Source of the DNA: Firm-04 sp964392175
Lineage (GTDB): Bacteria; Bacillota; Clostridia; Oscillospirales; Ruminococcaceae
Assembly: GCA_964392175.1 (NCBI GenBank)
Contig: CAYMOJ010000004.1
Span: 27,572-91,571 of the forward strand
Length of the DNA stretch: 64,000 nt
Reading direction: 5' to 3'
Shown: in pieces, positions 60,901 through 64,000 of the stretch
Numbering within the stretch: the first letter of the stretch is position 1
Layout of the letters: the number at the start of each line of letters is the position of its first letter
Position numbers and translations under genes: made by a program
Notes under the pieces: model-generated
Told to the model about the DNA's origin: nothing
Databases searched by the model: none
The model's input: only the letters and a program-made list of their open reading frames with translations

Positions 60901-63767
60901 ATATATGGGACACCGTTCGGCAAAACAAGACGGTACGGCCCCATACATCCCGTAAATGCATTCATATCAATGATTTGCAGCCCTTTGGACATCACGATAT
61001 GCTGTAGCGTTTCCAGACCGGAAAACGCTCTTGCGCCGATACGGCGTACACTTTTGGGCAGCACAATGGTTTTCAGAATATGCTCCGGCTCATCGGCTCT
61101 GGGGTTGATGCCCTTTGCCATATCAGGGGCGATAATGGTGTAGCCACTGGGAATTTGCAGCACATGATTGCCGACCTGCAGCTTCTTTACCTTCTCAGCG
61201 GTAAGGATATCCTCATACTGCTCCAACAATTCGCCAACTGTCAGGATTTTGGGCTTGGAAAGAAAGCCTTTCTTTGGCCAGTGCAGCTTAATTTCAGGGC
61301 GGAACATAAAATATTCTGCGGCACGGCGTTCTGGGAACTCCTCGCAAAGATAAACATCCGTCAGACGAGAACAGCCACTGAATGCGTCCGGCTCAACCTC
61401 ATTGAGAGAATGCGGTAATTCCAGTGCAAGCAGTCTTGGGCAATTCCAGAATGCCTGTGTTTCCACCCGGCGCACACCTTCGGGGATCTCAAAACGCTCG
61501 CCACCTTCCTTTTCACGGAAGGAACGGAATGCGATCACCGTAAAGTCCTTCAGCATCAGGCTGCGCTGTTTCGGACCTTCTACAGGCTTAGAGATTTCAT
61601 AGGTAAATACTTTATCGTCCTTGCGATATTTTCCGCGACGCACGGGGACAAATGCAGAATCAAACAAGACTTCATCGTCGGTGGCATTGTCCTTTGCGGG
61701 GAGCGGTTTCCCCGTCATCTCGGCAAAGCGTTGATTGATATCTGCCTGCGTGGATGAAATTTCACTGACCTTTTCCTGCACATCAGAAATTGCGCCAACC
61801 TTCTCCTGCACATCGGTAATTGCATCTACCTTCTGCTGGATATCGGCAATGGCATCCACTTTTACCTGCACATCAGGAATCGCACTCACCTTTTGCTGTA
61901 TATCGGAGATCGCGTCGACCTTCTCCTGCACATCGGTAATTGCATCCACCTTCTGCTGAATATCGGAGATCGCATCCATTTTCTGGCGCATTTCAGAAAG
62001 CTCGCTGACTTTTTCCTGCATATCGGAAATTGCACTGACCTTTTGCTGAATGTCGGAAATCGCATCAATTTTATCGCGGATATCGGAAATCTCGGAAACC
62101 GTTTGCTGCATATCGCCAAGGGCATCGGGCACGATGGCATCCACACGGGCACGGATATCGTCGATCTCGCTTATTTTTTCTTGTATTTCACTGATAGCAC
62201 CTACGCGCTCATGGACGGTTTCCTGCATAGCTGCAATAGAAGCAACCTGTTCCTGCATCGCAGAAATGGCAGCAACGGAATCTTGCATACCGGAAATGGA
62301 ATCAAACTTTTCCTGAATTGCCGTCAGATTGGCGTTCAGTGCATCAATGGCATCGGTATTGAGTGCGGGCTGCTGTGCCGTCTGCGGATTCTGTACGGAA
62401 AGCGCATCTAATTTTTTTTGCATATCTGCAATGGTCTGCTCCAGTCTGCGCACAGATTCAGCATCGTCTACCATCTGTTTTGTCGCAGGTGCAGGGATAT
62501 CATTGTGCAATGCAGCGGTATCCGGTTTCTGCGTCATGGGGGCAACAGGCACTGTAATGTCTGCAATATCTTCTGATTTGGCAAGAGAAGCTACCGCGTC
62601 CTCAACAGTCATCGATGCAAACGCGGGCTTAGAATCCTCCACTGTAATCCAGTGAATATCAGGAATCGGTGTGTTCTCGCCAAAAACACGTTTCATCTCA
62701 AGTGCATCATGAATGATATGGGGCATATACAGGTTGGTCAATGCGTTGCAATTCCCCAGTGCCGATGTCTGAATGCTTTCAGTGGTGGGGGCAATATAAA
62801 GCTGCTGCAAAGCGGTGCAATCCCAGAATGCGCCCGTCCCGATAGAAAGCACAGAATCGGGCAGTACAATAGAGCGAAGTGAAGTGCACTCTGCAAAAGC
62901 ACCGGCACCCACCTTTGTGATGTGTTCCGGTATGGGCAACAACGCCATAGATGTACACCCACTGAACACCTCATCCTCAAGTGCTTCCAGATGAGAAGGC
63001 AGACGAATATCGGTCAAAGACTCACATTCAGAGAAAGCAGCTGCACCAATGCGCTTCACACTTTCAGGAATGGTAATCGATTTCAGCTGCTTACAACGTG
63101 CAAACACGGCATTATCAATATGCGTTGTACCATCAGCAAGCACCACTTCTTCCAGTGCAGGCAAATCGGCAAACACCTCCGGAGCAATCAAACGTACGCC
63201 GGCATGAAGGATCACCTTGCGTACATTTTTGCTTGCCAGTGAACGCAACGCGTGGGACGCAATGGCATAATAAGTTGCAGGAATTTCCAGCACACCCTCC
63301 TTCACGGGCAGCATTCCGCCTGCGCCCAATAGCAAGATACCGGAGGTTTCTTCCATGAGTTGCGCCACGGTAACAGATTTGGCTGCAAACAGCAGCTTTT
63401 TGCCGAAATTCAGTGTAACACCGGGCGTATGAAAAAACAGTTCCATTGCAAGCTGTGGAGAGAAATCTTCCGGGAGAGAAACTGTTTTCAGCGCATTGCA
63501 ATCATAAAATGCCCAAGGGTCAAATTCCGTACCGCTGCTAGCAATGTTGATACGTTCCAATCCACAAGCATTTTTGAAGCTGCGCATATAGAAGGCGTGG
63601 GCGTTTACCCTATGCATATATTCATGGATAGTCAGCTCCTTGACCTGTGAAAAACCGGCCAATGCGCCTTCACCGACCACGGTGATATCATTTGGAAGCT
63701 TTAGCTTTTCAGTATTGGTAAGGATGAGAGATTTTGCACTTTCTCTGGTCAGGATTCGGTCAGCCAT
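57954..63767 (-). CDS. Giant signal-less LRR/coiled-coil protein
   Basis: A 1937-residue protein with no signal peptide, membrane segment or sortase motif, so it is probably cytoplasmic. It has BspA-type (LRR_5) leucine-rich repeats in three related modules (about 40-350, 745-1060 and 1095-1320) that share a spacer with LPEDF/LCEEF/LPDEF and LTVGELL-type motifs, plus two 110-residue repeats at the C-terminus (1708-1825 and 1826-1937; LTAKECRRIYK and FTAKIRNAMYH). Between modules 1 and 2 lies a coiled coil (about 445-690) with eleven perfect 10-residue repeats (561-670). A long acidic, Ala/Glu-rich disordered region spans about 1330-1700. The ATG at 63767 has AAGGAGG upstream. The function is unknown; scaffolding or protein binding fits best. 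Confidence 0.9.
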   Translation of the reverse strand: MADRILTRESAKSLILTNTEKLKLPNDITVVGEGALAGFSQVKELTIHEYMHRVNAHAFYMRSFKNACGLERINIASSGTEFDPWAFYDCNALKTVSLPEDFSPQLAMELFFHTPGVTLNFGKKLLFAAKSVTVAQLMEETSGILLLGAGGMLPVKEGVLEIPATYYAIASHALRSLASKNVRKVILHAGVRLIAPEVFADLPALEEVVLADGTTHIDNAVFARCKQLKSITIPESVKRIGAAAFSECESLTDIRLPSHLEALEDEVFSGCTSMALLPIPEHITKVGAGAFAECTSLRSIVLPDSVLSIGTGAFWDCTALQQLYIAPTTESIQTSALGNCNALTNLYMPHIIHDALEMKRVFGENTPIPDIHWITVEDSKPAFASMTVEDAVASLAKSEDIADITVPVAPMTQKPDTAALHNDIPAPATKQMVDDAESVRRLEQTIADMQKKLDALSVQNPQTAQQPALNTDAIDALNANLTAIQEKFDSISGMQDSVAAISAMQEQVASIAAMQETVHERVGAISEIQEKISEIDDIRARVDAIVPDALGDMQQTVSEISDIRDKIDAISDIQQKVSAISDMQEKVSELSEMRQKMDAISDIQQKVDAITDVQEKVDAISDIQQKVSAIPDVQVKVDAIADIQQKVDAITDVQEKVGAISDVQEKVSEISSTQADINQRFAEMTGKPLPAKDNATDDEVLFDSAFVPVRRGKYRKDDKVFTYEISKPVEGPKQRSLMLKDFTVIAFRSFREKEGGERFEIPEGVRRVETQAFWNCPRLLALELPHSLNEVEPDAFSGCSRLTDVYLCEEFPERRAAEYFMFRPEIKLHWPKKGFLSKPKILTVGELLEQYEDILTAEKVKKLQVGNHVLQIPSGYTIIAPDMAKGINPRADEPEHILKTIVLPKSVRRIGARAFSGLETLQHIVMSKGLQIIDMNAFTGCMGPYRLVLPNGVPYIGPYAFAAPCRFEQIRLPKRLTVIYENTFSNCDSLCSLRIPASVQEIGDCALSGCTSLTGLTLPKRFENDLKRILDGPVKPNIMWTEDVQDLFRNQPSEAFCDILSPSMDPLPSHRVFTQEAAAACNTFVDRIALLRTRPYVGAQALSDMANQTKFEIPLGVIRLCSYAFGHNDRLLTLTIPRAIRTFEYAAFYGLSMIRDVFLPDEFDRDSAAVLFMNYPQVLLNIGGSRAVRVRQVLHDCPWVLTANDISDLSVKDGVMTVPAGYMVIASYVYHGITGMTHMHRLQLPPTTRIIGYHAFDEQEHLEEIICAEGLLAVEPHAFVNCHGLRRVVLPSTLRFLGSNPFVGCMRLETLVLPRSFADREEELRRDCPHLQIQWCEDFDLSARPSVIMDYSDIMQNAQPAAAEMLTPYDEEDVPIHQAADADDDVPIEASMLSEETIEQTDEPPMLDTVANAAPLLEDHSVAENVSNIEEKAIAVVDVKENTEESAETVAEVAAPVTATSEALPEIPAIVPAETNTDDGSDDPLSDLANALFVRVDATNQENILPETAGTPESVPEVGDEATPAAANTIASFAEEQAIAIEATPDEAVTVLDAIEATEATNGETEAMDAIAAILFQNNGESAVSSNMEQGVSQEAFADIASDELLPDMTTVENAQSVETLVADLFADEKMNTEEVVTAENNQLEAEQNDDSFSADITENPSVATLAAALFAQPETEAAQEQIANAEAIPETTAPAADTTMQIPADGRLTAKECRRIYKGEPEWTMPDGYRDIRAGACAALEELQAVTVSKTVEHIANGAFADCTALQTVVLPFSLQSVENDAFEGCDAIINVIAPEAMQEQIFAVFGADVTYTWTKEPPKIIGDGRFTAKIRNAMYHDEAELVIPEGYLEIRAGACAGLEELQAVILPQTLTKIASGAFADCTALTSITIPDALTELADDAFEGCTALSRVVAPARLESMIRAIFPNVLVELTENE
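61758..62087 (-). repeat. Eleven tandem 30-bp units encoding decad repeats
   Basis: Eleven consecutive 30-bp units encode 10-residue repeats of the form SDIQQKVSAI, SDVQEKVSEI and so on, with no length variation. Hydrophobic residues fall at positions 3, 7 and 10 of each unit, a 4-3-3 pattern. Neighbouring units outside the array are 10, 14 and 15 residues. The DNA is also similar between units, so recombination could change the copy number. Confidence 0.85.
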
Positions 63768-63941
63768 GCGTTGCGACCTCCTTATCTTTAAGATGATTTC
63801 ACGGCTACATACTACTTAGAAATCAGGAGTGATTCAGTGTTGCTGTTGCAGACAATATCGAATGATATTTGAAAGATTGCTTACCATTGCATCGTGAAAG
63901 CGGAAGGGTCATGAAATTGTAAATTGCAGCCAATCTATCAT

Positions 63942-63970
63942 ATTATACCATTTTATACCATGATTTGCAA
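63942..63970 (-). promoter_or_regulatory. Promoter of the giant LRR gene
   Basis: On the minus strand, TTGCAA (63965-63970) and TATAAT (63942-63947), 17-bp spacer; the spacer also contains TATAAA. A leader of about 170 nt (63768-63935) separates it from the start. I see no gene or clear structure in that leader or in 63971-64000. Confidence 0.75.
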
Positions 63971-64000
63971 GGGGTATTTGTGATTTTCTCCAAGATTTTT

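Noticed and set aside
61758..62087. CRISPR array, suggested by regular 30-bp repeats
   Set aside because: The units are contiguous without spacers, in frame, and encode a coiled coil.

Overview
The window reads as a chromosomal segment of an anaerobic, Gram-positive, cellulosome-bearing member of the Oscillospiraceae/Ruminococcus group. The reasons are: two secreted proteins ending in type I dockerins (a GH10 xylanase and a giant subtilisin-like protease), a lipoprotein with cohesin-like segments, Thr/Pro-rich linkers, Firmicutes-type regulators and gene orders (mecA, azlCD, yloU-fakA, dgt-dnaG-sigA), sporulation-linked genes (pdaA-like, spoVB-like), and strong TTGACA-17-TATAAT promoters with AAGGAGG ribosome binding sites. 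A Ruminococcus champanellensis-like relative is a guess; the species cannot be fixed from this window.

Layout. 0-3.3 kb (minus): a sugar PTS operon (fused EIIA-EIIC-EIIB, an endonuclease/exonuclease/phosphatase-fold enzyme, HPr) with 4-bp overlaps. 3.4-5.0 kb: an asparagine-synthetase homologue without the N-terminal glutaminase Cys. 5-10.4 kb: a cohesin-like lipoprotein, a three-gene ABC exporter, and a COG2426 membrane protein. 10.6-15.7 kb: dgt-dnaG and two tandem primary sigma factors. 15.8-19.5 kb (minus): nadB-nadC plus an SGNH-hydrolase lipoprotein. 19.7-22.4 kb: rpsO-pnp, with a structured leader before rpsO. 22.5-26.2 kb: an RluA-type synthase, an orphan phage replisome-organiser gene with internal repeats, a PdaA-like deacetylase, a membrane protein and a small ORF. 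26.2-30.6 kb (minus): L-fucose catabolism (fucA, fucU, kinase, fucI). 30.8-39.6 kb: rpe, mecA, a DUF4015 protein and a 2035-residue dockerin protease. 39.7-46.6 kb: two tRNA-Ser genes, a class B PBP, an amidase, a two-component system and a SpoVB-like flippase. 46.7-51.7 kb: xylanase, azlCD and a decayed IS. 51.7-57.9 kb (minus): small ORFs, serC-DUF3592-serA, queH, and yloU-fakA. 57.9-63.8 kb: a 1937-residue signal-less LRR protein.

How it fits together. The segment mixes core information processing (primase, sigma, S15/PNPase, dGTPase) with plant-polysaccharide and mucin/fucose use (xylanase, fuc operon, SGNH esterase-like protein), envelope growth (PBP, amidase, flippase, PdaA-like), and serine, NAD and queuosine synthesis. 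The most unusual items are the giant cytoplasmic-looking LRR protein with eleven perfect 10-residue repeats, the tandem sigma factors with a rewritten C-terminus in one copy, the half-cohesins in reversed order, the single-nucleotide frame break in the serine operon, the hairpin that hides a ribosome binding site before the flippase, and the phage-origin-like repeats in an orphan gene.
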